Shown here: positions 6,614 through 15,579 of the stretch, in pieces
How positions within the stretch are numbered: position 1 is the first letter of the stretch
Layout of the letters: each line of letters opens with the position of its first letter
From: RGIG6374 sp045600965
GTDB lineage: Bacteria > Bacteroidota > Bacteroidia > Bacteroidales > UBA932
Length of the DNA: 31,172 nucleotides
Direction of reading: 5' to 3'
Assembly: GCA_045600965.1 (NCBI GenBank)
Contig: JAZRYW010000045.1
Coordinates: forward strand, 1-31,172
Program-made: the position numbers and the translations under genes
Notes under the pieces: generated by a model
Told to the model about the DNA's origin: nothing
Database searches by the model: none
What the model saw: the letters and a program-made list of their open reading frames with translations, nothing else

Positions 6614-9600
6614 ATGTCAGTAAGGATTTCAGGATTGAACTCTTCCGGCATAAGTGTTCTTCTGTCGGATGTCTTCAATGGTTCAGGGCGGGATAGAATG
6701 CACTTTGTGGTGCTTCCGGATGCGGAAAAGGCCTCACAGTTCTGCAACGACCTCTACAACTTCTTCGACGAACAGACGGTGTTCTATTTCCCCTGCTCCT
6801 CGGACAGGCGTTCCTCGCAGTCCGTACGCGAGGCTACGATGAAGGTACAGAGAACCTCCACCATAGCGGCAATCAGTCAGCAGCGCAACATAATCGCCGT
6901 CACCTATCCCGAAAGCATAGAGCAGGAGGTGGTACATAAAAGGAAATTGAGCAATTCCATTCTCCATATCGCCAGGGGTGACCGCCTTCCTCACGATTTT
7001 ATAAGGGACATATTCTTCGAGAACGGTTTCTCCAAGGTGGATTTCGTCTCGCAACCCGGTGAATTCGCCGTCAGAGGCAGCATAATAGACGTATTTTCCT
7101 ACAGCAACAGCAATCCGTATCGAATCGATTTCTTCTCCGACGAGGTTGAGAACATAAAGGAATTCAACAACGACACTCAGATATCCATACGTGAAGTCGA
7201 GTCAGTTGACATATATCCTGACCTTTACACAGGAATTGAGAAGGAGGACAGCACAAGCATATTCAATACCCTTCCGAAGAACAGTGTGATATGGCTTGCC
7301 GGGGATGAACTCTACAGTCAGATGCAGTGGTATACCCTTGCGGACGGCTTCCGGAAGATATCGGTCACTCTTCTGTCGGGAAAGGAGGACGGACTCGCGG
7401 AAGTGACATCACGCGATACCTTCATAAAGGAATTAAGCTCCTTCTGCAAGGAAGGTGGACCGGATGCGGCCTACCGCTATGACACCCTGCCCCAGCCGTC
7501 GTTCAACCGCAATTTCGACATACTGCTTTCAGATATCAGAGACCGCATCAACGCAGGGTACAGGGTGCGTATCATCACCGACAACCCCCTCCAGGGAGAG
7601 CGTCTGAAGAAACTTATGACCCGTCTGGGACAGAATCTGGAGGACAACTGCGAATATATGGTCGATCCCGACGGGTGGCTGCGTGTGGTCAGGCTTTCGC
7701 TTCAGGGAGGCTATATCGACAATGTTGAGAAGATATGCTGGTACACCGACCACCAGATATTCGAAAAATATCACAGGGTGAGCGTGCGCCGCACGGTTGA
7801 GAAGAGCGAGAGAATGACCGTCAACGAGCTGAACGCGTTCAGGATAGGCGACTACATAGTGCATCTCGACTACGGCGTGGGGCAGTTCGGAGGCCTTGTC
7901 AAGACAAACATCAACGGCAAGGTTCAGGAGGCCGTCAAGCTGGTCTACAAGGATAACGACATAGTCTTCATATCCATTCACGGCATACACCGCCTTTCCC
8001 GTTTCAAGTCGAAGGACGGCGCGCCTCCCAAGATATACCGTCTTGGAAGCAAGAACTGGGAACATCTCAAGACCACTGCCAAATCCAAGGTAAAGGACAT
8101 AGCCCGCAACCTTATAAAACTCTATTCCGAGCGCTCCCGCGCGCAGGGGTTCGCCTTCTCGAAGGACAGTGACCTGCAGTACGAACTCGAATCGTCCTTT
8201 ATGTTCGAGGACACTCCGGATCAGCAGAAGGCGGTGGAGGCAGTCAAGGCCGATATGGAGAAGGCCTGCCCGATGGACAGGCTCATCTGCGGAGACGTGG
8301 GTTTCGGAAAGACGGAAGTGGCGGTAAGGGCCGCTTTCAAGGCCGCCGTGGACGGAAAGCAGGTGGCAGTGCTCGTGCCCACCACCATACTTGCCCTTCA
8401 GCACTACCGCACCTTCTCGGAGCGCCTCTCCGGTATGCCCTGCACGGTGGACTACCTGAGCCGCCTCCGCACTGCCAGGGAGATCCGCGAAGTGCTCGCC
8501 AACCTTCAAAGCGGCCGTACAGATATAATCATAGGCACTCACAAGCTTCTCGGCAAAAGTGTGAAATTCAAGGACTTGGGGCTGCTCATAGTGGATGAGG
8601 AGCAGAAATTCGGCGTGTCGGCGAAGGAACGTCTTCGCGAACTGAAATCATCCGTCGACACCATTACAATGACGGCCACGCCCATCCCGCGCACCCTGCA
8701 GTTCTCCCTTATGGGAGCCCGCGACCTGTCCATCATCAACACCCCTCCCCCCAACCGTCTGCCTGTCCATACGGAAATAATAGACAGCGACTACGACCGT
8801 CTGCGAGAGATAATCAACTATGAACTTTCCCGTGGGGGACAGCTGTTCCTGCTGCACAACAAGGTGGAGGAACTCATATCGATAGAAAGCATAGTGAGGA
8901 ACCTCTGCCCCGGAATCAGGACCTGTATCGCTCACGGACAGATGGAGTCCAGAGAACTCGAGCAGCGTATTCTCGACTTTATGGAGGGTGAATACGATAT
9001 GCTCATCTGCACCACCATAGTGGAGAACGGTCTGGACATACCCAACGCCAACACCATCATCATCAATCAGGCGCAGAACTTCGGCCTGAGCGACCTTCAT
9101 CAGTTGCGAGGCCGTGTGGGACGCTCCAACAGGAAGGCGTTCTGCTATCTTGTCGCCCCTCCGCTGACCGTCCTGACCGACGATGCGCGCCGCCGTCTGC
9201 AGGCCATAGAGTCGTTCTCCGACCTGGGCAGCGGATTCAACATAGCGATGCAGGACCTCGACATACGCGGAGCAGGCAACCTTCTCGGCGGGGAGCAGAG
9301 CGGATTCATATCGGAAATGGGCTTCGAGACCTATCAGAAGATACTTTCAGAGGCTCTTGTGGAACTTCATCAAGAGGCTTTCACCGAGGATGAACAGGAT
9401 GCTCCGGCAACTCCGCTTCCTGTCAACTTCACTTCGGACTGCCATATAGAGACCGATCTGGAAGTGCTCATACCTGATTCATATATTAATATCGTCGCCG
9501 AAAAGATACGTCTCTACAAGCTTCTCGACTCGATGACAACGGAAAGGGAACTCCTGTCGTTCGCCGCCGAGATGGAGGACCGTTTCGGAAGCATACCGCA

Positions 9601-9877
9601 GCAGGTGAAGGAACTGATGAACGTGGTTCGCCTGCGCGTGACGGCGCAGAAGCTCGGATTCGAGAAGATTATGCTCAAGAAAGGACAGATGATATGTTTC
9701 TTCATATCGAACAAGATGTCGCCCTACTACCGCAGCGAAACCTTCACCCGCGTGCTGTCCGCCATTCAGAACGGAGGCCGGCGCTTCGCGCTCAAGGAGC
9801 AGAATGACCGCCTTTCGGTCACCGTTGCCGACGTGGAGAGCGTGCAGATGGCACTTAATTTGCTTTCGAGCATTTAA
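6614..9877 (+). CDS. mfd: Transcription-repair coupling factor Mfd
   Basis: Mfd removes RNA polymerase stalled at DNA lesions and recruits UvrA, linking transcription to nucleotide excision repair. The protein has 1087 residues, close to the family size (E. coli about 1150). It has a degenerate UvrB-like N-terminal module, then the polymerase-interacting domain with GDYIVHLDYGVGQFGG. The translocase has Walker A CGDVGFGKTEVA (near residue 560), the DEEQ box in VDEEQKFG (near 660), motif III TATPIPRTL, and the TRG/motif VI region VENGLDIPNANTIII and GRVGRSNRK (near 835). A C-terminal D7-type domain follows. It lies 20 bases after ruvB. The last bases of the gene contain the -33 box of the next gene's promoter. 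Confidence 0.97.
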   Translation: MSVRISGLNSSGISVLLSDVFNGSGRDRMHFVVLPDAEKASQFCNDLYNFFDEQTVFYFPCSSDRRSSQSVREATMKVQRTSTIAAISQQRNIIAVTYPESIEQEVVHKRKLSNSILHIARGDRLPHDFIRDIFFENGFSKVDFVSQPGEFAVRGSIIDVFSYSNSNPYRIDFFSDEVENIKEFNNDTQISIREVESVDIYPDLYTGIEKEDSTSIFNTLPKNSVIWLAGDELYSQMQWYTLADGFRKISVTLLSGKEDGLAEVTSRDTFIKELSSFCKEGGPDAAYRYDTLPQPSFNRNFDILLSDIRDRINAGYRVRIITDNPLQGERLKKLMTRLGQNLEDNCEYMVDPDGWLRVVRLSLQGGYIDNVEKICWYTDHQIFEKYHRVSVRRTVEKSERMTVNELNAFRIGDYIVHLDYGVGQFGGLVKTNINGKVQEAVKLVYKDNDIVFISIHGIHRLSRFKSKDGAPPKIYRLGSKNWEHLKTTAKSKVKDIARNLIKLYSERSRAQGFAFSKDSDLQYELESSFMFEDTPDQQKAVEAVKADMEKACPMDRLICGDVGFGKTEVAVRAAFKAAVDGKQVAVLVPTTILALQHYRTFSERLSGMPCTVDYLSRLRTAREIREVLANLQSGRTDIIIGTHKLLGKSVKFKDLGLLIVDEEQKFGVSAKERLRELKSSVDTITMTATPIPRTLQFSLMGARDLSIINTPPPNRLPVHTEIIDSDYDRLREIINYELSRGGQLFLLHNKVEELISIESIVRNLCPGIRTCIAHGQMESRELEQRILDFMEGEYDMLICTTIVENGLDIPNANTIIINQAQNFGLSDLHQLRGRVGRSNRKAFCYLVAPPLTVLTDDARRRLQAIESFSDLGSGFNIAMQDLDIRGAGNLLGGEQSGFISEMGFETYQKILSEALVELHQEAFTEDEQDAPATPLPVNFTSDCHIETDLEVLIPDSYINIVAEKIRLYKLLDSMTTERELLSFAAEMEDRFGSIPQQVKELMNVVRLRVTAQKLGFEKIMLKKGQMICFFISNKMSPYYRSETFTRVLSAIQNGGRRFALKEQNDRLSVTVADVESVQMALNLLSSI

Positions 9878-9890
9878 TTATTTATATTTG
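9859..9890 (+). promoter_or_regulatory. Consensus promoter TTTG-N20-TATATTTG for the outer membrane barrel gene
   Basis: TTTG at 9859-9862 lies inside the end of mfd. TATATTTG at 9883-9890 follows after exactly 20 bases. Both match the Bacteroidota consensus (TTTG, then TAnnTTTG). The start codons at 9895 and 9898 lie 5 to 8 bases downstream, so the transcript should begin at or next to the start codon, giving a leaderless or nearly leaderless mRNA. Confidence 0.65.
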
Positions 9891-9894
9891 CAAG

Positions 9895-11229
9895 ATGATG
9901 AACAGGTGGAAAATCCGTCATATTGCGGCCTTGGCCGTAGCTCTTGTTTTCCTGTCCCTGCCTCTCGGCGCGCAGGAAAGCGTGGCGTACAGTTCGTATT
10001 CGCCGTACACCCTGTTCGGAATAGGAGACATACATCAGCAGGGCACGGCCTGGAACAAGATGATGGGAGGCCTTGGCACGGGAGTGCGCAACAACCGCTA
10101 CATCAACTACCTCAATCCCGCCGCCGCGTCTTCCTGCGACACCCTGTCCTTTATGATGGACTTCGGTTTCCAGCAGAAGAACACCGTCTACAGCGCCGAT
10201 GCAGCCAGCGGTGACGCTCTTTCGAGCGGCAGGCTGACCGCCGCCAACAACGTGTTCAACATTGACCATCTGCTGGTGTCCTTCCCTCTTTACAAGCGCA
10301 GCGCGATGGTCTTCGGCATCACTCCCGTCAGCGACGTGGGCTACAGCTTCACCAGCAACGACACCCGCGACGAGATACTTTCCCGCCTCGGCGACGTCAG
10401 ATATCAGAAGAACGGCCAGGGCGGCATATATCAGTTGTTCGCCGGTGCGGGCGCAACTTTCTGGAAGCGTCTGAGCCTCGGCGTGCAGGGCATATACAAT
10501 TTCGGTACGATTGACCGCTACTCCTACGCCCTGTTCATCACCGACGACAACCAGCGCAGCATCACCTCCGGATGGAACTACGTCCTGCGCGGTATGTCCG
10601 CCAAGTTCGGCCTGCAGTATGAACAGCCCCTGGGAAAGAATTCATCCCTCACAGTGGGCGGAACATACCGGCTGCCCCAGTCGCTCGGCGTCGAGGCGAG
10701 ACGCTACGCCTATGTCTCATCCGCATCGTCCGTCGACACCATTACCAACAAAGTGCTCGATATGAACGTTCTGGAGGTCCCGCAGGAAATCAGCGGAGGC
10801 ATCTCCTTCAACGTTCCCAACAAGTTTATGATAGGTTTCGACTACACCCTCCAGGACTGGAGCAAAACCTCTTTTATGCCCACTCCCGGAGTGGATTTCA
10901 AGCCTGCCAGGTCGGAATCTTACAAACTGGGTATGGAATACACGCCCAACCTCTACGACGTGCGCTACGCACTCAAGCGCTGGACCTACCGCGCGGGGGT
11001 GTATCACAACAGATCCTATTATATGCTCTCCGGCCATCAGGTCTGCTCGACAGGCATCACCTTCGGCCTGTCCATACCCGTGTTCAGGTACTACAACGCC
11101 GTCAGCATCGGCGTTGACCTCGGTCAGAGAGGCAGCGTGGACGGCAATCTTATCCGCGAGCGCTATGCCAACTTCTATGTCAGCGTGAACCTGCACGACA
11201 TCTGGTTCCAGAAGGCATTGTACAATTGA
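9895..11229 (+). CDS. Outer membrane beta-barrel protein, FadL/PorV-like
   Basis: The 444-residue product starts with a Sec signal peptide (MMNRWKIRHIAALAVALVFL, cleavage probably after LGAQ near residue 27). It continues as alternating hydrophobic/polar strands rich in Tyr, Ser, Gly and aromatic residues, as in a 14-stranded transport barrel. The N-terminal stretch YSPYTLFGIGDIHQQGTAWNKMMGGLGTG, followed by NPAA, resembles the plug/hatch of FadL-family and PorV-like proteins of Bacteroidota. From memory, homologues sit beside the TPR-LptC-PpiD genes in other Bacteroidales, as here. The function is not established; lipid, hydrophobic-substrate or protein export are possibilities. ATG 9895 and ATG 9898 are equally plausible starts. 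It has its own promoter and is followed 53 bases later by the TPR gene. Confidence 0.8.
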   Translation: MMNRWKIRHIAALAVALVFLSLPLGAQESVAYSSYSPYTLFGIGDIHQQGTAWNKMMGGLGTGVRNNRYINYLNPAAASSCDTLSFMMDFGFQQKNTVYSADAASGDALSSGRLTAANNVFNIDHLLVSFPLYKRSAMVFGITPVSDVGYSFTSNDTRDEILSRLGDVRYQKNGQGGIYQLFAGAGATFWKRLSLGVQGIYNFGTIDRYSYALFITDDNQRSITSGWNYVLRGMSAKFGLQYEQPLGKNSSLTVGGTYRLPQSLGVEARRYAYVSSASSVDTITNKVLDMNVLEVPQEISGGISFNVPNKFMIGFDYTLQDWSKTSFMPTPGVDFKPARSESYKLGMEYTPNLYDVRYALKRWTYRAGVYHNRSYYMLSGHQVCSTGITFGLSIPVFRYYNAVSIGVDLGQRGSVDGNLIRERYANFYVSVNLHDIWFQKALYN

Positions 11230-11282
11230 CACGGTTTTGGAATGCAATTTGAAATAACAGAAAATAATAAACGTACACCACG

Positions 11283-12587
11283 ATGAAAAAGATTTTCCTT
11301 ACAATCCTTGCAGTTCTTATGGTTGCCCCCGTATTCGGTCAGGGCAAGTATGGAGCGGACAGTGCAGAATGCATCAAGTATCTCTCATACTACACCGAAT
11401 ATATGAAGCAGAAGAACTATGCGGAGGCCACTCCTTCCTGGCAGAAGGCTATCCGTCTGTGCCCTCCCACCGCAAGTCAGAAACTCCTCACCGACGGTCA
11501 GACCCTCGTCCGCCGTATGATAAACGGCACCAAGGACAAGGCCCGCCGCACGGAACTTATCGACTCCCTGATAATGCTCCACGACGTGCGTATCGAGTAT
11601 TATCCCAAGTATGCGCAGACGGCTGCCAACAACAAGGCCCTCGATATGATCAACCTCTACGGTGACCGCAAGGAGGAGCTCTACAACGGCCTCAGCGAGA
11701 TAGTCGGCACCCTCAAGGAAAAGGTCAACCCCGTTGCCCTTGTCAACCGTATGAAGGTTGCAGGTGAGCTCTATGCCGCCGGCAAGCTCACGGCAGACCA
11801 GGTTATGGAGACCTACACCGAAAATGCCGAATATTTCGAGACCATCATATCCTGCACCACCGACGAGCAGGCTCCCGCTATGAAGCGCGATATGGAAACA
11901 TTCTTCGCCAACAGCGGTGTGGCCAACTGCGACAACCTGCTCAGCCTCTACACTCCCCGCTACCAGGCCAATCCTTCCGACATCGCCCTTGCAAAGAGCA
12001 TAGTCAAGATAATGGGTTCCGCACAGTGCGTCGACAACGAGATATTCCTCGGCGCGGTTGAGAACGTTCACAAGTCAGAACCTTCCGCAACCACCGCATA
12101 CTATCTCTACAGGCTCCATTCAGCAAGGGACAACCATAGTGAGGCAATCGCCTATATGCGCGAAGCTATCGCCACTGAAGGGCTTTCAGCAGCCGACAAG
12201 GCCGAATACCTTCTCGAACTCGGCACTTTCTGCTTCAAGAAGGCGGACCGCAAGGCCGAAGCCGTTTCAGCAGCCCTCGAAGCCGCAGAAGTCAATCCTG
12301 CACTCGCAGGCCGCGCATATCTGCTCATCGGCACAATCTGGGGTTCTGTACGCTGCGGCGGTGACGAGATTTCAAGCCGCGCCCAGTACTGGGTTGCAGT
12401 GGACTATCTCACAAAGGCCAAAAACGCCGATGAAACCCTTGCAGAGGATGCAAACCGTATGATAGGTCAGTACCGCTCATACTTCCCTGCAAAGTCGGAC
12501 GCCTTCATGTATGACCTCCTCGACGGACAGAGTTACACTGCAAGCTGTGGCGGACTCCACGCGACTACCACTGTCAGAACAAATTAA
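11283..12587 (+). CDS. Secreted TPR-repeat protein of the LptC cluster
   Basis: A 434-residue exported protein. Its signal peptide MKKIFLTILAVLMVAPVFGQ ends near residue 20. The mature part is all helical with degenerate tetratricopeptide repeats: one near the start (KYLSYYTEYMKQKNYAEATPSWQKAIRLCP) and others toward the end (YYLYRLHSARDNHSEAIAYMREAI, EYLLELGTFCFKKADRKAEAVSAALEA). TPR scaffolds bind other proteins, so a periplasmic assembly role is likely but unproven. Its stop overlaps the lptC start by one base (TAATG), which points to translational coupling. The neighbours suggest work in outer-membrane biogenesis. Confidence 0.8.
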   Translation: MKKIFLTILAVLMVAPVFGQGKYGADSAECIKYLSYYTEYMKQKNYAEATPSWQKAIRLCPPTASQKLLTDGQTLVRRMINGTKDKARRTELIDSLIMLHDVRIEYYPKYAQTAANNKALDMINLYGDRKEELYNGLSEIVGTLKEKVNPVALVNRMKVAGELYAAGKLTADQVMETYTENAEYFETIISCTTDEQAPAMKRDMETFFANSGVANCDNLLSLYTPRYQANPSDIALAKSIVKIMGSAQCVDNEIFLGAVENVHKSEPSATTAYYLYRLHSARDNHSEAIAYMREAIATEGLSAADKAEYLLELGTFCFKKADRKAEAVSAALEAAEVNPALAGRAYLLIGTIWGSVRCGGDEISSRAQYWVAVDYLTKAKNADETLAEDANRMIGQYRSYFPAKSDAFMYDLLDGQSYTASCGGLHATTTVRTN

Positions 12588-13204
12588 TGTTCAACCTATA
12601 CAGACCTTACAGGATTATAGCAGTCGCTCTGGCGGCTGCTATAATCGTCTGTTCGTGTTCTGACGACAATGTTTCCGAGAGCCTCGATATGAGCTCCGTG
12701 CCCGTTCAGGTCATTGGGAATATGAATGCCCTCCAGTCTGAAAACGGTGTCCTTCAGAGCCGTATGGCCGCACCGAGAATGGAGAGGTATGTAAAGGATA
12801 CAATATCCTATGAACTTTTTCCGGAAGGTCTGAAAGTGTTCACATACACCCCTTCCGGCGCCCTCGAGTCGACAATCGAGGCAGATGCGGCACGCCACGT
12901 GACCACTTCGGGCAAGCAGCAGTGGTCCGCGTTCGGCAATGTGGTGATGCTCAATCATATAAAAGGTGACCGTATGGAGACGGACACCGTCTATTGGAAT
13001 ATGGAGGAAAAGAAAATCTACACCGACTGCTATGTAAGGATGCAGTCAGAGGACGGCTTCCTCCAGGGTTTCGGAATGGAGAGCGACGAGAGACTCTCCA
13101 ACGCCGTCATTCTCCGCACCTTCGATTCCAACTTCCGCGTAACGAAGGATTCCACCAAAGTCTATCTGGATTCGCTCAATTTCATAGGCCCTGTGCTGCT
13201 TTAA
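12587..13204 (+). CDS. lptC: LPS export periplasmic protein LptC (lipoprotein form)
   Basis: LptC links the inner-membrane LptBFG extractor to the periplasmic LptA bridge that moves lipopolysaccharide to the cell surface. The 205-residue product has a hydrophobic N-terminus and a lipobox-like VCSC, with the likely lipidated Cys at 24. It is thus probably a lipoprotein rather than the single-pass protein of E. coli. The rest has the beta-jellyroll OstA/LptC pattern with repeated strands such as EGLKVFTYTPSGALESTIEAD, SAFGNVVMLN, GDRMETDTVYWN and KKIYTD. This matches the DUF1239-type LptC of Bacteroidota. The start overlaps the TPR stop by one base. Other Lpt genes are not in the window. Confidence 0.83.
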   Translation: MFNLYRPYRIIAVALAAAIIVCSCSDDNVSESLDMSSVPVQVIGNMNALQSENGVLQSRMAAPRMERYVKDTISYELFPEGLKVFTYTPSGALESTIEADAARHVTTSGKQQWSAFGNVVMLNHIKGDRMETDTVYWNMEEKKIYTDCYVRMQSEDGFLQGFGMESDERLSNAVILRTFDSNFRVTKDSTKVYLDSLNFIGPVLL

Positions 13205-13241
13205 TTATTGTCACTTTTATGCGGGTTTGCGAATTTTTTTA

Positions 13242-13249
13242 TAAATTTG
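13242..13249 (+). promoter_or_regulatory. -7 box upstream of ppiD
   Basis: TAAATTTG matches TAnnTTTG exactly and lies 54 bases before the ppiD ATG. The nearest TTTG (13226-13229) is only 12 bases upstream, too close for a normal -33 element, so the promoter is probable but not certain. Confidence 0.45.
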
Positions 13250-13303
13250 CAGTTCCTTAAAAACGCAATTTTTAACAGTAACAATATTTAAACGTAACTC
13301 ACA

Positions 13304-15412
13304 ATGGCGATTCTAGAGAATATTCGCGTCAAACTCGGAGTGTTTGTAACGATTATCATCGCTTTCTCACTCCTGCTCTTCATCGTGGATGCAGACACGC
13401 TCAATTTCGTGACATCCCGTGCATCAGCAAAACACAATGTAGGTGAAATGAATGGAAAGTCCATCAAGGACAGGGACTTTCAGACAAGGAACGAATCCGT
13501 AAAGAACGTCCTCCAGCTTCTCAGCAACGCATCTGTTGACGAAGATCAGGCAAAGGACGCTACCTGGAACGCCTATCTTGAGGAATACGTCTTCAAGCCC
13601 GCATTCGAAAAGGCCGGCATCGCTGTCAGCCAGGCCGAGACCTTCGACCTCTGCCAGGGCAAGCAGATATCACCGGTCCTCCAGCAGCTCGCAATCTTTG
13701 TCGACGAGCAGGGCGGTTTCAGCCGTGAGAATCTTGCAGCCTTCGTAAGTTCCATCGACGAGGATCCTTCCGGCAACACCGAAGCCGTATGGTCCTACAT
13801 CGAGAACGCAGTCAACACCGAACAGCTGTTCACCAAGATGGCTTCGCTGCTCAACGCTTCCGACTACAGCAATGCCATCCAGACGCGTCGCGCCGTGGAG
13901 GAGAACAACACCACCTCCAGTGTGGATTTCGTGATGATTCCCGCCAACTACAGCAACGACACCACCCTCACCGTCACCGAGCAGGAGATCAGGGACTACT
14001 ACAATGCCCGCAAGAAGAACCTCAAGCAGACCGCTTCGCGCGACATCGACTATGTAGTCTTCGAGGTCATTCCTTCCCAGCAGGACGTAATCGACACTCA
14101 GGCCGAGGCAGAGAAACTCTATGAAGAGTTCGTGGCAGCCGAGGACCCCGTCAAGTTTGCAAAGCGCAATTCCGACCGCAACAACATAAAGCCCGGCTAC
14201 TTCTACAAGCAGGGAGAGCTTGCCAATCTTGGCTATGGCGCGCTTGAGGCGGCCGCTTTCGGCAACGAAGGAGAGCTTACACCTTTATTTAATATAGACG
14301 GCGGGTATATGGCCGGCAAGGTTGTCGCCACCAAGATGGCTCCGGACTCAGTCTATGTGGAGCATATCCTTCTTCAGGGAGACAGCGAGGCGAAGACAGA
14401 CTCGATATCGATCCTTGCAAAAAGGGACTATCTCAAGACAGCCGAGGAATTCACCACCGTCACCACCGGTGAAAGCATCGAAGACCGTGTCCGTCTCGGT
14501 TGGATGAGTCAGGATCTCATCAACTGGTTCGGCCAGCAGTATGGCATCACAGGCTTCGAACAGATTGCGGACATTCCCTCCGGAGGGCAGATTGTTCTCA
14601 AGAGCCAGTTCGGAACGCATATCTTCAGGGTTAAGGAGACGTCCAGGCCGATGAAGAAAGTTCAGGTTGCAGTTGTGTCCAAGGATATAAACGCAAGCAA
14701 GAAGACACGTCAGGACATTTACAACCGGGCGAACGACCTTCTTATCGCCTCAGGTGACACCTACGACGGTTTCAAGGCCGCAGCAATGGCCTCCGGTCTT
14801 GCCGTGACTCCGGCCCGTCGTGTACCCGAAGGTGCCCGCACTTTAGGTAACTATCAGAATACCATAGAGATATCCCGTTGGGCGTTTGATGCCAAGGCGG
14901 GAGAAGTGTCTCATATCATAACAGTTGACAACAAATACTATTTTGTGGCCGCCCTTGCCGGCATACACAAGGAAGGATACGTGCCGATTGCTGATATTCA
15001 GCAAGATATCCGAATGGCTCTGCTCACGGAGAAGGCTCTGGTGAAGCAGAAGGAGACCGTTGCGCAGAAGATAGAGGGCCTCGGCACGATAGAAGAGATA
15101 GCCGAAGCTCTCGGCACCACTCCCTCACACCGTGACGGTGTGGCCTTCGGGTCGCTCACCAACGCCCAGCAGCTTGACCCCGGCTTTGTCGGAGCCATCA
15201 GCAAGGCTCAGAAGGGTGTCCTGACAGGGCCTGTCAGCGGTCAGATCGGTACGTACGTGTTTGTTGTGACCGACACCCAGGTGGGTTCGTTCTTCAGCGA
15301 GGACGATGCCCGTCTGCGCAACAGCCAGATTTCACAGCGTGTGGTCAGCCAGTTGCCCCAGGTTCTTGCAACAGATGCCGATTTGAAGGATTACAGAGGC
15401 AGATTTTTCTAA
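13304..15412 (+). CDS. ppiD: Membrane-anchored peptidyl-prolyl isomerase/chaperone, PpiD/SurA type
   Basis: A 702-residue inner-membrane foldase facing the periplasm, expected to help newly secreted outer-membrane proteins fold. One transmembrane segment (about residues 11-28, GVFVTIIIAFSLLLFIVDAD) anchors the N-terminus. A SurA_N/PpiD_N chaperone domain follows (about 35-240). A parvulin domain near 345-455 shows the core YVEHILL, RLGWM and the closing SQFGTHIFRV. A second, degenerate parvulin-like part is in the C-terminal third. Bacteroidota PpiD proteins commonly have this size. The gene lies 99 bases after lptC with its own -7 box. In many Bacteroidales, from memory, a CorC/hemolysin-type gene lies between lptC and this gene; it is absent here. 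Confidence 0.88.
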   Translation: MAILENIRVKLGVFVTIIIAFSLLLFIVDADTLNFVTSRASAKHNVGEMNGKSIKDRDFQTRNESVKNVLQLLSNASVDEDQAKDATWNAYLEEYVFKPAFEKAGIAVSQAETFDLCQGKQISPVLQQLAIFVDEQGGFSRENLAAFVSSIDEDPSGNTEAVWSYIENAVNTEQLFTKMASLLNASDYSNAIQTRRAVEENNTTSSVDFVMIPANYSNDTTLTVTEQEIRDYYNARKKNLKQTASRDIDYVVFEVIPSQQDVIDTQAEAEKLYEEFVAAEDPVKFAKRNSDRNNIKPGYFYKQGELANLGYGALEAAAFGNEGELTPLFNIDGGYMAGKVVATKMAPDSVYVEHILLQGDSEAKTDSISILAKRDYLKTAEEFTTVTTGESIEDRVRLGWMSQDLINWFGQQYGITGFEQIADIPSGGQIVLKSQFGTHIFRVKETSRPMKKVQVAVVSKDINASKKTRQDIYNRANDLLIASGDTYDGFKAAAMASGLAVTPARRVPEGARTLGNYQNTIEISRWAFDAKAGEVSHIITVDNKYYFVAALAGIHKEGYVPIADIQQDIRMALLTEKALVKQKETVAQKIEGLGTIEEIAEALGTTPSHRDGVAFGSLTNAQQLDPGFVGAISKAQKGVLTGPVSGQIGTYVFVVTDTQVGSFFSEDDARLRNSQISQRVVSQLPQVLATDADLKDYRGRFF

Positions 15413-15452
15413 AAAACTGCCCTGAAAGTCAAATTTTCGGTGGTTTTTCCGG

Positions 15453-15480
15453 ATTATTTTCCCCCTAAAGGGGAAATAAT
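15453..15480. terminator. Hairpin terminator after ppiD
   Basis: ATTATTTTCCCC at 15453-15464 and GGGGAAATAAT at 15470-15480 form an 11-pair stem with one bulged T and a five-base loop. It is flanked by A/T and lies 40 bases after the ppiD stop. The symmetric A/T flanks would let it work in both directions. Its last T is the first base of the next promoter's -33 box. Confidence 0.55.
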
Positions 15481-15511
15481 TTGGAATATTAGGAAATATG
15501 GTTTATATTTG
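15480..15511 (+). promoter_or_regulatory. Consensus promoter TTTG-N20-TATATTTG for the giant lipoprotein gene
   Basis: TTTG at 15480-15483 and TATATTTG at 15504-15511 are separated by 20 bases and match the Bacteroidota promoter consensus fully. Transcription would start near 15517, leaving a leader of about 60 bases. I found no longer inverted repeats flanking this promoter, so no invertible (phase-variable) switch is evident. Confidence 0.7.
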
Positions 15512-15579
15512 AACCTGTGAATTATTATGGTTTCATATAAGTTTAACCAAAATACAATCAAACACTTAACAAATTTTTT

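Noticed and set aside
7529..8542. Minus-strand open frame of 337 codons inside mfd
   Set aside because: Antisense shadow of a clear Mfd gene; the translation has no domain features and codon pattern belongs to the other strand.
15504..15560. Imperfect inverted match TATATTTGAACC with GGTTTCATATA downstream of the giant lipoprotein promoter, considered as a recombinase site
   Set aside because: The arms are short and mismatched and lie on one side of the -33 box rather than flanking the promoter; at most a weak leader hairpin.
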